DNA of 64,000 bases from Ficedula albicollis. Taxonomy: Eukaryota > Chordata > Aves > Passeriformes > Muscicapidae. The notes beneath the pieces were generated by a model. The model saw only the letters and a list, made by a program, of their open reading frames with translations, had not been told where the DNA came from and did not search any database. A program made the translations under genes and the position numbers. Numbering within the stretch: position 1 is the first letter of the stretch; every line of letters begins with the position of its first letter. Shown one piece after another: positions 1-12,666 of the stretch. Location of the stretch: positions 46,498,081-46,562,080 of the forward strand of contig NC_021673.1 in assembly GCF_000247815.1 (NCBI RefSeq), given 5' to 3'.

Positions 1-1655
1 CGTGTGAAGCAGCAAGGAGCCCAGGCGTGAGCTGCACCAGAGAGGAACAACAGCAGTTCCCACCAGTTCCAGGCAAATCCTTCCAATCTGATCTTGCTCT
101 CTGGCACATGCAAGCTCGCTTACTCCCACCAGCTCTCACCTGTGTTCCACAAATTGTCGGAGTGCCATGTTAAAATACATTAATATCCATGGCAAAACTT
201 GCGCATCACATCCTGGTGCTGCCTATTAGCCAGGACTCTGGATTAAACTAGTCAGATGCTCAGAGGCTGCTGCAGCAGCTGGATATTTCACTGGGATTTT
301 AAGCACCCACATATCAAACATGGGGAACCACACAGAAATGCATGTGCCTAATCACATTAATGCTTCCTTGGCATACTGTTGTGCTGCCCAGTGTTCTAGA
401 ACAGGCACACCAAGTTCCAGCGTGAATTTTTGGCTCATAACTGAACAAAAGATGTACACATTATTTTTGTCTGGTATGGGATGTTTTTGCACTAAATCCA
501 GAGATCCTGCTTCTTTCCACTATCATCCATCATGCAGTTCAATTCGCTGGCAAGTGGGAGTTCATTCATGCAACTGACAAATTTTGTTTTACAACAAAAG
601 AAATTTAAATTCTATCCATTCTATCTGTTCATACAGCCGTCTGGTCTTCACTCAGTAGTTCACATTAAAAGCTGAAAACTCCTGCCTTCCATTAGGATTT
701 TTACCATCCTGGTTTTCCTCCCTTGCAATGATGTTCATTAAAAAACAGAGAAGTAAGCTTAATGGCTTAATATAATTTTCTTACTGTCATCACAGGTTGC
801 TCTGACTCAGTTAAAACAGGTTACAGTGCCTCAGAGAAGGCATAGTTTTGTGAATACAGTCCCTGGGTTTGGAGACAACACTCCCTCCTCTAGACTTCTT
901 CTTGTAACTCCAGAAGAGCCCTACTAGGACAAACACGTTTAAATCCGGAGCAACTCCAGCACAGCCAGAAGGCAGGGTACTACAAACAACACATACACAG
1001 TACACATAGCAGTAAAACAGGCACATATGGCAAACTGGTCATCATAACTGTTATTTGGTTTTAACTTTTTGTTGTTGTTTGCTATTTTTTTTCTGTTGCT
1101 TTCCTGATTGCAAAAACCATTACACCCACGACTTAATCTCAGCGGACTGAAAGGTTCAAATAAGGTTACAGATTGCAAAGCAGAAAAAAGTGTCCGCACG
1201 GAGACTTCTCCTGAAGTCGGAGAGAGGGAGAACATGAACCCTGGCTCCCATTCTTTAACAGAAGTTCAATTTCTTTGGAAATTTCCTAACTCTTCCCTAA
1301 TTCTACCTGAAACAACCTCATCTACAGATGAAAATTCAAAATCGTCAGATGCAAACCAAGAGAGGCACCAAGATCTCAAACTTGCTAAAAACCATAACGG
1401 AGTATTTCAGTCATTTTAAAGAGTGGAATACTGCCAAAAGCGATCCATAATGCCCAACGCTGAAGAAACCGAGTCAGTGTTTGCAGGTCCCTCTGCGATG
1501 GCTAGAAAGCTACTTCTGCATGCGGGGGGCCCTTATACCTGAAAACAGCAACAGTCTAGCTGTACATAATGCAGAGGCACAATTCTGTGAGCGATTCTTG
1601 ACCTTCGATGCGCAATTCTACTCATGTGCTTCTTTCCTTTAAGGGGAAGGGACAA
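1..1655. other. Upstream intergenic DNA, no gene recognised
   Basis: This is mostly AT-rich unique sequence with short T and A runs. The open frames on either strand are under about 100 codons and show no family resemblance I recognise. In human, the gene lying head-to-head with ULK4 is TRAK1, so an exon of that neighbour on the minus strand is possible here, but I see no convincing splice-bounded coding segment. Confidence 0.5.
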
Positions 1656-1690
1656 AAGAGCGCAGGCAGCAGAGCAAGGCGCAGCGCCCG

Positions 1691-2618
<928 letters not shown>

Positions 2619-2708
2619 CCGCTGGCTCGGTAATCGCAGCGCTCCCTTTCCCGCCCCCCGGAGGCCATTACCTCATGGCCCTGCCCTGCCGCGGAGGAGG
2701 GGCCGAAC

Positions 2709-2721
2709 GTCGCCCGGCAAC
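2709..2721. promoter_or_regulatory. RFX X-box motif in CpG island 1
   Basis: The sequence GTCGCCCGGCAAC fits the consensus GTYRCC-N-RGHAAC at every position as an inverted repeat with a 1-bp spacer. RFX factors bind such sites in promoters of ciliary genes. Function here is inferred from sequence and location only. Confidence 0.5.
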
Positions 2722-2799
2722 CGGCCCCCTGCCGCGGGACGGGCCGGGCGGGCAGGGCACAAGGACGGCCCCGGCGGGAGAGGCTTGTCGCCGTGCGGA

Positions 2800-2820
2800 G
2801 GGGGGGGGGGGGGGGGGGGG
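2800..2820. repeat. G21 homopolymer flanked by TGCGGAG direct repeat
   Basis: A 21-base G run lies between two copies of TGCGGAG, at 2794-2800 (its last G being part of the run) and 2821-2827. Unlike the 923-base run nearby, its length is biologically ordinary. Confidence 0.8.
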
Positions 2821-3017
2821 TGCGGAGCAGCCCGCGCTCGGCACTGCTCCCACAGCCCCCGGGACACGCACAGGCCATCTGGGCTGGTTTGAGAGGCGGA
2901 GACGGCAAGAATGACTGCGGGATGTATTAAGCACCAGAAATTCCTCAAAGGAAAAGATTTGCTATGAATGTCTCATATACATAGAAAAGTCTCAAGTCCA
3001 AGTTCTTTTCCAATCTT

Positions 3018-3284
3018 TTTGGTGGTGCCCCGCGACAGGACTAAGATCAATGGTCATAAATAAATCACAAGAACTTTCAACGCAACATGAGGAAGAACTG
3101 CTTCGCACTAAGGGCGGCAGAGCACTGAACAGGCTGCCCATGGAGGTGGTGGAGTCTCCCTCTCCGGACACATTCAAAACTCTCCTGGATGCGTCCCTGC
3201 ATAACTTGCTCTAGCTCACCCTGCCTTGGAAGGGACTTGGACAAGATGATCTCCAGAGGTCCCTTCCAAACCTACCCTGTGATA
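3018..3284 (+). mobile_element. CR1 LINE 3' fragment, sense
   Basis: The segment reads like the 3' part of an avian CR1 element. It has the landmarks of an interior GAACAGGCTGCCCATGG, then GATGATCTCCAGAGGTCCC, and a degenerate terminal CTGTGATAA. It is 5'-truncated, as is usual for CR1, and carries no intact coding frame. Confidence 0.85.
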
Positions 3285-3321
3285 AATGTAATAATTATTA
3301 AAGGGGGGAAAAAAGTGAGAC

Positions 3322-3454
3322 ACCCAGAACAAATCCGGACTTCATATAAAAGTTTGATTTGTTTTGTCTCCCGGCAAGGGAACCCAGAACAAATCCGGAC
3401 TTCATATATTTATTGGAGGAAAGTTTGATTTGTTTTGTCTCCCGGCAAGGGAGT
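3322..3454. repeat. Two-copy tandem duplication, about 60 bp
   Basis: A unit beginning ACCCAGAACAAATCCGG recurs at 3322 and 3382 and ends in CTCCCGGCAAGGGA. The second copy carries an extra insertion of about 11-12 bp (around TTTATTGGAGG). No function is apparent. Confidence 0.85.
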
Positions 3455-4652
3455 AATAGAACTATGTTCAAGGTTACAGCTGGTGAGACAAAAAAAAAGT
3501 TGCAGTCATGCTGGTGGTGACAGGATTCCAGAAGCGTGGAATAACCTGCAGAGAGGATAAATTAATTCAGGGCTCGACCCCGAATAATCCATAAAAAGAA
3601 TGGATTGCACCCTTCACAGATGCAAACAAAGAGAATCCCAGATGGGGATGTATGCTTTTGGGTGACTGAAAAGAGAGGAGAAACATTGCGATGGCAAACA
3701 GGATTCTCAGGCAGCTGCCTTCTGAACAGGTGTGTCTACAGAGCAAATCCCCAGCTAGTGATTTAAATTGGGCATGTGAGTCAACCTAAATGCTTGGTGT
3801 TGCTGCCAAAAGGAACAGGCTTCTCTCCCCACTTGTCCTTTGGAGGAGCCAGGTACTCCTGGTTTTCCCAAGGGCTGGCTCTGTTGCTTAGGATTCCTCA
3901 GTAACTCCATTTACTAGCATCACACAGAACTAACTGTATTTTTTCCATGTCAGTTTTCTGCCCCGTTAGTGAACTGATTCACCCTATCATCATAGAAATA
4001 TCAGGAGTGTGCACAAAAGATGAGCTGAAACCATTAGTCTGGGAGGAAAGGGACCCACCCCTCTGGTAACCTTGCACTCTTAAATCATCTCAGTAGTCTC
4101 ATCTAAATCCTCCCTAAAATAGAAAGTTCAAGTTGCTGCTAAGAAGTCTAACAACACAGTATCACTAAAAAGGTTGGTGCCTTCCACTTCTCACCCTCAC
4201 CTGAGCCCTCCCATTGCTTCCTTTGTGTCTGGTCTTGAAGATGTGTGGCCCTTGCCAGTGAGCAAGCTAAAGCAGGAGGCTTTAAAGAAGAGTTGTTTTC
4301 TGATTAATATTGAAACAGCTAACTATGAAGTCAGATGAGTGACAGAGGTTGCACAAGAGAGGGAACAAGACTGGGAGGTTGCAAAAGATGGATGGAGCCC
4401 CAAAGCAGCACAGCTGGAAACTTGTTATAATGTGTAACATAAGGCCGAGACAGCAGTGAGGACGAATGGTCTGTACAGTGAAGGAGAAGTAATTTTGAGG
4501 AACAAGAGTTTGCTCTGTGCTTTACATACTATAAATGAGAAGCAGAGGGGCAGAAAAAAAAAAAAGAGCTTTCTGTTCCAGAAAAACAGAGGAAGACACA
4601 GAACAGAAGCACCTTGGAATCCAGCCCAGGAAGACAATCAAATGCTGAGGGG

Positions 4653-4698
<46 letters not shown>
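4653..4698. repeat. A46 homopolymer
   Basis: A pure run of 46 A follows GCTGAGGGG. No retroposed gene body or target-site duplication was recognised on its left side, so it is listed as a simple repeat rather than a poly-A tail. Confidence 0.8.
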
Positions 4699-4703
<5 letters not shown>

Positions 4704-7407
4704 GGCAGATGGAAAACCAGGAAGTAGAAAAGTGAATATCCACACCAACAACAGTGAAAAACAAGTGTCCATGGTTGTAGGTTTCTTATTGAGAAGAACC
4801 AATTGACCTGTCACGTCTGTAAGGAACAATGATTTGAGATGTACTGCTGAGACTGAAAAGACTCTTGTTAAAGAGAGCAGAAGTCCTTCACAGTGGGAGA
4901 AATGGCAATGGCATGCACTATTTACATCCAAACACAGTATGTAGAAAAGAGAACTTGGGGCTATGGGGATTGCCAGGTCCTTGCATGCAAGATGTACATC
5001 TGTACACTGGTCATATGACATGGTAGCAATTGTTTGGTGGTGTTGTGTCAAATCCTCCTGATGATTTTTTGGTGCTGTGGTGCTATAATATACATAAGCA
5101 TACTCCACTGCATTTCTATCACCAGTTCAATTTATCCACCTAATAATTCCAAAGCTGGCAATTGACACAGTAACCAAAATACTTGCAAAAAGTTTCCTAG
5201 ATTTCTCTGCTCTCTTTCTGTTTTCATTATCTTTTCCATTTCCTCTCTCTTTTTGATTTTACCATATATGATATTATCATCACAATATTTTCATATTCAT
5301 TCTCAATTTTGCTCCCTTGATTACATCTCTATAAGAAACTTTATTTCCACCCTGCTAAAATACAGCACCTTTTGAATGTACTTTTCAGTGAGCATGCTGT
5401 TGTTTTTCTTGTATTCCTCACCATTCGCCATCCATAGCACCTCCTTTATAGGCCCTGTAAAGCAATCAAAAAATACAATAAAAGCTTTAAAAGCATTTGA
5501 AACCAATTTAAGAAATCAGTTGGTTAGTTTGCCAGCTGAAGATTCCAATTGCAGCTGCAATTGTGGGGTAAAGGATTTTAATCTCAGAGAACAAACTAAT
5601 TCCAGTGGACATTAACAAGTGTTTGGAGAGAAAAAAAAATCTCTAAAACATACCCTGTGTTTCTGAATAGCTGTCATGGAGTTAAAAAGAAAGGAGTTGC
5701 AGTGCTCTCTCTTTTTGTTCTTCCTGGTGGTACCTGGTGTTATTGGCCCCGTTTCCCATGCTTTTATATCAGCATGAACTAAGTAATGCTGCAAATCCTT
5801 TACAAAGATCTATGAAATGTCCGCATAACACTGCCTGTACAACATTGTTTCTCGTTTAAATGGCATTTTTTATGTAAAGCTTTCACTGCTTTTACCTGAA
5901 TATCAAAACACACAGATACTTGCAAGTCGTCTTACTGAGCATTAAAAATTTTAATGAAAATTAAAAATATAAGTACTTTTGACAGATTTTTTTTCTTGGT
6001 TGATGTTTGGGGCTTTGTTTGTTTTGAAGGATTTTTTTTGCTTGTTTATTTATTTGTTTTGTTTTACAAGACATTATGCAATGCTACCTTTGCTGGAAGA
6101 ATCAAATCAGCAGAGCAGCTTTTCTTGTTGGGAGGTCTGTGCTTCTTCCAGTGAGCATCAGGCAGCACCAATGCCTTCCCCTTCTTCAACTGCATCTCTG
6201 CTGGAAATTTCTTTCCTGTAAAGGGCTGCATCTTTCAGGAGCAGTACCAAATTATGGAATTGGCCTGAAGTGTTATTGTGACTATGACCTAAGGAGAGCT
6301 GATGCTGATTGGAGAAAGAACACATGGAAAATGAGAGGCTAAGTAAAAAACAAATTTAAAAGTAACTTTATGGACCAGCTAAAACACGAACACAAGATGA
6401 GGAGAGAATTAAAATGAAGATGAAAAGATTTTAAGGAGAAAACTCATAAAAATTTCCTGCATAGTTTGTCATAAAGAATAATTATGGGAAAAGAAGCATT
6501 ATTCCAGAATTTACAGTTTGAGAAAAAAAACCCCAAAACTAATTGAGGCAAACTGTGACTCAGAGGATGGGTTTTTGCACATATTTTGCAATAATGAGAT
6601 GCAAGTTGGAATAAACAGTTTGTAAAGATCAGATTAGAATAATAAGTGAAGTCAGATACACAAACAAAGAGGAAATTAAATGAAAGGTAGTGGGATAATG
6701 ATAAATGTGCTAGGCATGCATTTTGCAAGAAAAAGGAAAAAGCCCATGTAATCAAGCAAAGTCAAATGAAAATTACACCATGGAATGATGATAATACTTC
6801 TGACATTGTGAATTTTAATCAGAAAGTAAAAGATATCCTGAGTATGCAGTCTGAATCTTCAGAATATGCAACATAAAAGCCAATGCTTGATGCTGAAACA
6901 GAGAATTTTTATGTGTGATAAAGAAGCATGACTCTTGTGTGAGTACAAACTGCTGGATGTAATTGAAGAAAACGGGATGTTTTCCTGCCATGTTATATCT
7001 AGAACAGATGAAAATAATTCAACCAGTATAGCATGTTTTACACACTATTGCATTAGAACAAGGAATAGTTTGAATATTGAAAGACACACAAAAATAAATA
7101 ATTTTATATAATCTCAAAATTACGTAAGCAGAATGGCAGTCACTGAAAAAGCAAAATATTGACAAGGCCTATTCAGCCTCCCTGTCTCAGCAAAACAGTC
7201 ATCATCATATTTTGGAAGCCAGCAAGTAGGCTGAGGTGTTGAGAATGCTGTTAGAAGTGAACCTTACATCAGTAGAGTATCAACTCTGCCAGCCAGGCTC
7301 ACAAAGCCAGTATCAGAGCTGATTATAATCAGGAATGTGACATAAGAAATGCCTGGCAGGAACTGTGGTAATTCATTACAATTAGCCCCATCTCCTTAGC
7401 AGTTAAT

Positions 7408-7446
7408 ACAAACAAACAAACAAACAAGCAAACAAACAAACAAACA
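7408..7446. repeat. (CAAA)n microsatellite
   Basis: About nine AAAC/CAAA units with one G substitution (AAGCAAAC) form a simple tetranucleotide repeat. Confidence 0.9.
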
Positions 7447-7451
7447 GGAAG

Positions 7452-7545
7452 TTGGTCCTGACTACAGTATCATATACGGAGCAGTTACTGATTGAAGTTG
7501 TTCCTGACTACAGTATCATATACAGAGCAGTTACTGATTTCCCAC
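7452..7545. repeat. 46-bp tandem duplication
   Basis: The block starting TCCTGACTACAGTATC at 7456 recurs at 7502 with few differences (for example ATACGGAGCAG against ATACAGAGCAG). It directly follows the CAAA microsatellite. Confidence 0.85.
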
Positions 7546-9969
7546 GGAAACCAAATTATTTTGAGAAGGTAAAAATACCTTGTAATATACCAACCTTTAA
7601 AGGTGTTAACTCAGAGAGTATTAAAATTTTCAGCATATCTCACCACATCTCTTTCCAACCTTAGACACATGCAAAGCATTGAGACCATAACAGAGGAAGA
7701 GGAAACACAAGCATGGCATACATGTGGTGACCTTGCAAGTTGACCCAGTGAGGTGAGATTTTGGAGCCTTATTATTGTACAAGAAACCACTAGCAGTTTT
7801 TTTGCCTTACCAATGAAACAAAACACAAATTGGTTTGCAGTAATGTTTCACAAGTGTAGAGGACAACTCTTTGATTGAGAAAACAAATTTTCAAACAAGA
7901 ATCCCAGACAGCAACTAAGAATTTGAAAAGTCATTGCTATTTCCAAATATCAGAAATATATGATACTAAAACAGTAACATTTGAATTTATTTAATGAATT
8001 TGAGATGGACCAGTAAGTAAAACAGAGTTGTACCAGAAAACCAAGATGACAAAATTATAATATCATATCAAAATGATAATATTATAAACACATATTAATG
8101 TTACCACAAAACACAAAAATAAAGAAGAACAAAGTTTCATTCAAATGATGAAATAGGTGCCAGTTTCAAGAGGATGTTGGACAATAATCTGAAAATAAAA
8201 AGCACAAAATAAAGATGTGCCCATGTCCACCATTCTGCCAAAAAGATGAAACACCAGAAAAGTGGCTCCATACACTTCCCAGGAATGGCACTACTGTCAA
8301 AGCAAATGGAACATAAGAGTATTTTATTTCAGCAACTGAATCATCATACCCTAGATGCTAAGAATAGAAATTCTCTTGAGAATGGGGTCAGTCTGGAATA
8401 GAAATAAACACAGTGTACTAACAAGATGGGATCGAGCATGAGTAATCATGATATCTGGAAAAAAAGAAAAAAAAAAGAAAAGCTAGTACACATGGCAAAA
8501 TAAAACAGAACTGTATAGCATTTTCAACAGGCATTAGAGCAGACTGAAGATCACATCTTACAAAACATGGAAACATATCTTAAAATTATAGGCTACTATA
8601 GTTTTATATATTGTATATATTAGTCAGACTTTTGAGAACCAGGCAAAATGTCAGAGGCTTATGCAGTACCCATTGAGGGTAGAGCAGTGAAGTGTTGAAG
8701 CATGCCTGAACTATGTGCTTGCAATCACGAGATCTCAATTTGCCTTAAATTAGATCATATATTTATTTAAGAACAATAATTTGATTACATTTGACTGTCC
8801 TGTCTAATAGCCAGGCAAATAGCAAGGCTGAGTTTGCTGCACAGATTGCTAGGAGTATTGAAATGGTGCAAACAGGACAGAGAATATTTTGCATTCCGTT
8901 CTTGAATGTTGAAAATATTCCCACAGAAAAGTTCACTGCAGTTGAGTACAATGCTTGAAGTCGTGTTTGGTAACAGGATAAAGGAGTAACAGACTGAAAC
9001 AGTAAGTAAAAGGCCAAAGAGTCTTATAATTACAACCCTGATCTGTATTTGTAATACTTTATTTCTGCAAGATAACTCTCATTCCTGAAGCAACATGTTT
9101 GAAGGGAGAATCCGCCATTCTTATACCAAATCAAAGGGAAAATTCTTCATCTGGAGTGTATTGAAACCGTGCACCCAGACAGCAAGAAACATACAGACGT
9201 AATGAAATGTGTATCAACAATAAAAAATGGGTTGGAGAAAGAGGGGATATAAGTTAATATGTCTCCCTATGTCTGCCTTTAATTATACTGAATTTTTTTT
9301 ATCACGGAGACATTTAATTTCAAAAGCTATAAATCTCTGGTTCAATTGTTACTAAACATTTTTTTAGTGTGTCTCTCTCGCTCTATTTTGTAGTGCTATT
9401 GCCACTATTATATTAAGATTTTAACAGACTTCATTAGTGTTCAAGTCCATAGAACTTCACTCCCCCAAAAATGGGGTATTTAGCCCCCTTGCATAAAAAT
9501 AATCCCTAACCTGGACTAATTCAACAGAAAGCGTACATAGGCTGAAACATGAGAAATCTGGAAGAAAAGTCAGTAACTTGATAGTTATTTTAACTTACTT
9601 TTATCTTCTTGGACAGGGACAATGAAATTAACTTATTCTAAGATGTGGCCTTGAACTGCTGCCAGGACTTGTGCGCAACTGAGCTAATACTCTATTCCTT
9701 CTTCTTTACATCAGTCATTCTTATCACAACCACAGATAAAATACACATTTTTCTGAAATCTAAATAAATCCCTCTTCAAAGCATACTTTTCTTGTGCTTA
9801 TTAATAGAATGTGATGTCTACTTACGCATTTGGTTTATTTATATCTGGTCAACTATTCATTTACATTAAAAAAAGAATGGAAAAATTATCTTGTGCAGTT
9901 TCAAAGCTGCAGCTTCATTGATAATTACAAGTCACCTCTGCAGTTACCAAAAACTTACAGTGTAAAATG

Positions 9970-10262
9970 GGACAGAGCACCAATTTTCTCAGCCTGTCTT
10001 CATAGGGGAGGTGTTCTAGTCCCCTTATCACTTCAAGTCCAGGCCTTCCCTGGACTTGCTCCAACTCTTCCATGTCCTTCTTATTTTGGAGGCACCAGAG
10101 CTGGATGCAGCACTCTAGGCATGGTCACACAAGAACAGAGAGTACAGGGACAGAATCACCTCCCTCGCCCTGCTGGCCACGTTCCTTGTGATGCAGTCCA
10201 GGATACCTCTGCCTTTTTGGGCTGCCAGCCCACACTGATGGCTCATGTTGAGTTTTTTGTCA
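9970..10262 (-). mobile_element. CR1 LINE fragment, antisense
   Basis: Landmarks such as CTCAGCCTGTCTTCATAGG, CACCAGAGCTGGATGCAGCA and GATGGCTCATGTTGAG match the reverse complement of the CR1 3' region as seen throughout bird genomes. It is a truncated piece without the octamer end. Confidence 0.8.
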
Positions 10263-10548
10263 CAATAAAGAGGGGTTTGGGTTGTTTTTTTCCCTTTTCA
10301 ATATTACAGGGGTTTAAAATCATACTGAAGTCTTCTTGAGAGTGGGAGTAAAAAATCTGACCATCTGTTATCATGCTGCCTAGAAGAAACATTGAATCCT
10401 TCCTGTAAGTGTACTACTTTTACCGATATTGGTTGAAATGGATCAATGGGTTCAAACCTGTTAGGAGGTCAAAATAATGGTGAGCCAATGAGAAAATGCA
10501 GAGTTCTTTACAGCTTGCTCTAGAGCAAATGTTTTTAAATGTTTTGTT

Positions 10549-10953
10549 AGAATCACAGAATGGTTTGACTTGGAAGGGACCTTGAAGACCATCTAGTTCC
10601 AACCCCTGCTGTGCCCAACCCTTCACTATACCAGCCCCATCCAGGGCTGAACAATTCCAGGGATGGGACATCCACAGATTCTTTGGGCAACCAGTGACAG
10701 TACCTCACCACCCTCACAACAAAGATTTTTTTCCCTAGTATCTAATCCAAATCTACTTTATTTCAGTTTGAAGGCCCGTTGCTGTGCCCAACCCTTCACT
10801 ATACCAGCCCCATCCAGGGCTGGACAATTCCAGGGATGGGACATCCACAGCTTCTTTGGGCAACCAGTGACAGTACCTCACCACCCTCACAACAAAGATT
10901 TTTTTCCCTAGTATCTAATCCAAATCTACTTTATTTCAGTTTGAAGGCCCGTG
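10549..10953 (-). mobile_element. CR1 LINE 3' fragment with internal duplication, antisense
   Basis: The left edge AGAATCACAGAATGG followed by TTGGAAGGGACCTTGAAGAC is the reverse complement of a CR1 3' end. From 10608 onward a 173-bp portion is present twice (10608-10780 and 10781-10953) with very few differences. The duplication therefore happened after insertion or is an assembly duplicate. Confidence 0.85.
10608..10953. repeat. 173-bp tandem duplication inside CR1
   Basis: Both copies begin GCTGTGCCCAACCCTTCACT and end in TTTGAAGGCCCG. One visible difference is GGGCTGAACA against GGGCTGGACA. Confidence 0.9.
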
Positions 10954-11391
10954 TTCTGTGACCACAGTTCCTGATGTTGCCTAAAAGAAAAGGAATTTTT
11001 CAAGGGCCTTACAAAAACAAAGCCAGACAAAAAAAAAATAAAGAGAAAAACAGATCCCCAAAGGATGAAAAAACAAGTGAAAACTCCACGTTATCGTTAA
11101 ACACAGAAGATGCTTGTTTCAAGGGCTAGTCACGGGAAAAGCGTCCCTCAGTGAGGTGCGGGCAGGAGGCCACGGCAGGGCTGAGGACGCCACTGCCGTT
11201 CCGCCGGCGGACGTTGCCCAGCGGAGCCCAACACGCGCCGCCGCCAGCGGCCGCACCTTGCCCGAGGGACGCGACGGCCCCTGCGCTCTCCACACCCACA
11301 TCCGGGAACGCCCCCCCCCGCTCGCCGCCCGGTGGTCTCGCCCTGGCCCTTAGCCCAGTGGGGCTCCACTCTGCTTCCGGCATCCGGCACC

Positions 11392-11404
11392 GTTTCCTGG
11401 AAAC
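11392..11404. promoter_or_regulatory. RFX X-box-like palindrome
   Basis: GTTTCCTGGAAAC is a perfect inverted repeat with a 1-bp centre. It satisfies the broad X-box consensus RYYNYY-N(1-3)-RRNRAC, though the fourth base of the left arm departs from the strict GTYRCC form. ULK4's known ciliary role makes an RFX site plausible. Confidence 0.4.
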
Positions 11405-11678
11405 GGGCGTGGGGCGGCCACCAGCCGAGTGGCGTGCGGGGACGCGGCCCGGCCGCACATTCCAGCTGGAATAAAGGACAGCAAAACTCTCCATTTCCCG
11501 AAGTCACCCTGCTTGCTGAGCCAGTGCCTTTCCCTCCTACCTGTATTTTGTGGCGCGTAGTGACGAGTGTCCCGTCCAGACGGTGCCACCGGGGCATGGG
11601 AGACTCCGTCCCGAGGGCGGGGCTCCGCCGTTTCGATTGATGGCGGCAGCGTGGCGGTGGTCCATCCCTCGCCGCACT

Positions 11679-12666
11679 ACGGCTGTCGTTCCCAGCCTTT
11701 CCCGCCGGGCCCATCACCGCACATACAGGTACGGCTGTCGTTCCCACCCTTTCCCGCCGGGCCCATCACCGCACACACAGGTACGGCTGTCGTTCCCACC
11801 CTTTCCCGCCGGGCCCATCACCGCACACACAGGTACGGCTGTCGTTCCCACCCTTTCCCGCCGGGCCCATCACCGCACACACAGGTACGGCTGTCGTTCC
11901 CACCCTTTCCCGCCGGGCCCATCACCGCACACACAGGTACGGCTGTCGTTCCCACCCTTTCCCGCCGGGCCCATCACCGCACACACAGGTACGGCTGTCG
12001 TTCCCACCCTTTCCCGCCGGGCCCATCACCGCACACACAGGTACGGCTGTCGTTCCCACCCTTTCCCGCCGGGCCCATCACCGCACACACAGGTACGGCT
12101 GTCGTTCCCACCCTTTCCCGCCGGGCCCATCACCGCACACACAGGTACGGCTGTCGTTCCCACCCTTTCCCGCCGGGCCCATCACCGCACACACAGGTAC
12201 GGCTGTCGTTCCCACCCTTTCCCGCCGGGCCCATCACCGCACACACAGGTACGGCTGTCGTTCCCAGCCTTTCCCGCCGGGCCCATCACCGCACATACAG
12301 GTACGGCTGTCGTTCCCACCCTTTCCCGCCGGGCCCATCACCGCACATACAGGTACGGCTGTCGTTCCCACCCTTTCCCGCCGGGCCCATCACCGCACAT
12401 ACAGGTACGGCTGTCGTTCCCACCCTTTCCCGCCGGGCCCATCACCGCACATACAGGTACGGCTGTCGTTCCCACCCTTTCCCGCCGGGCCCATCACCGC
12501 ACATACAGGTACGGCTGTCGTTCCCACCCTTTCCCGCCGGGCCCATCACCGCACATACAGGTACGGCTGTCGTTCCCACCCTTTCCCGCCGGGCCCATCA
12601 CCGCACACACAGGTACGGCTGTCGTTCCCACCCTTTCCCGCCGGGCCCATCCCCACACACACAGGT
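11679..12666. repeat. 52-bp minisatellite, 19 units, in ULK4 promoter/5' region
   Basis: Starting from ACGGCTGTCG, the same 52-bp unit recurs every 52 bases from 11679 through 12615, giving 19 units in 988 bp. Only a few base changes are seen: CCCAGCC against CCCACCC, and ACATACAG against ACACACAG. Each unit contains TTTCCCGCC (an exact E2F TTTSSCGC match, first at 11698), about five CpGs, and CACAG-GTACGG, a plausible 5' splice site (the last is CAG-GTACGT at 12662-12670). Because 52 is not a multiple of three and no frame has a stop, long artificial open frames run through it. I regard these as non-coding. Confidence 0.97.

Larger units (their letters stand above)
3455..9960. other. AT-rich intergenic DNA, no gene recognised
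   Basis: I found no exon, RNA gene or recognisable transposon here. It contains an A46 tract (4653-4698), a CAAA microsatellite (7408-7446) and a 46-bp tandem duplication (about 7452-7545). The short open frames look random. Confidence 0.5.

Noticed and set aside
4653..4698. A46 tract as the tail of a processed pseudogene
   Set aside because: No recognisable retrocopy or target-site duplication lies upstream of it.
9830..10339. 169-codon plus-strand open frame
   Set aside because: Its second half is antisense CR1 sequence; the start has no gene features.
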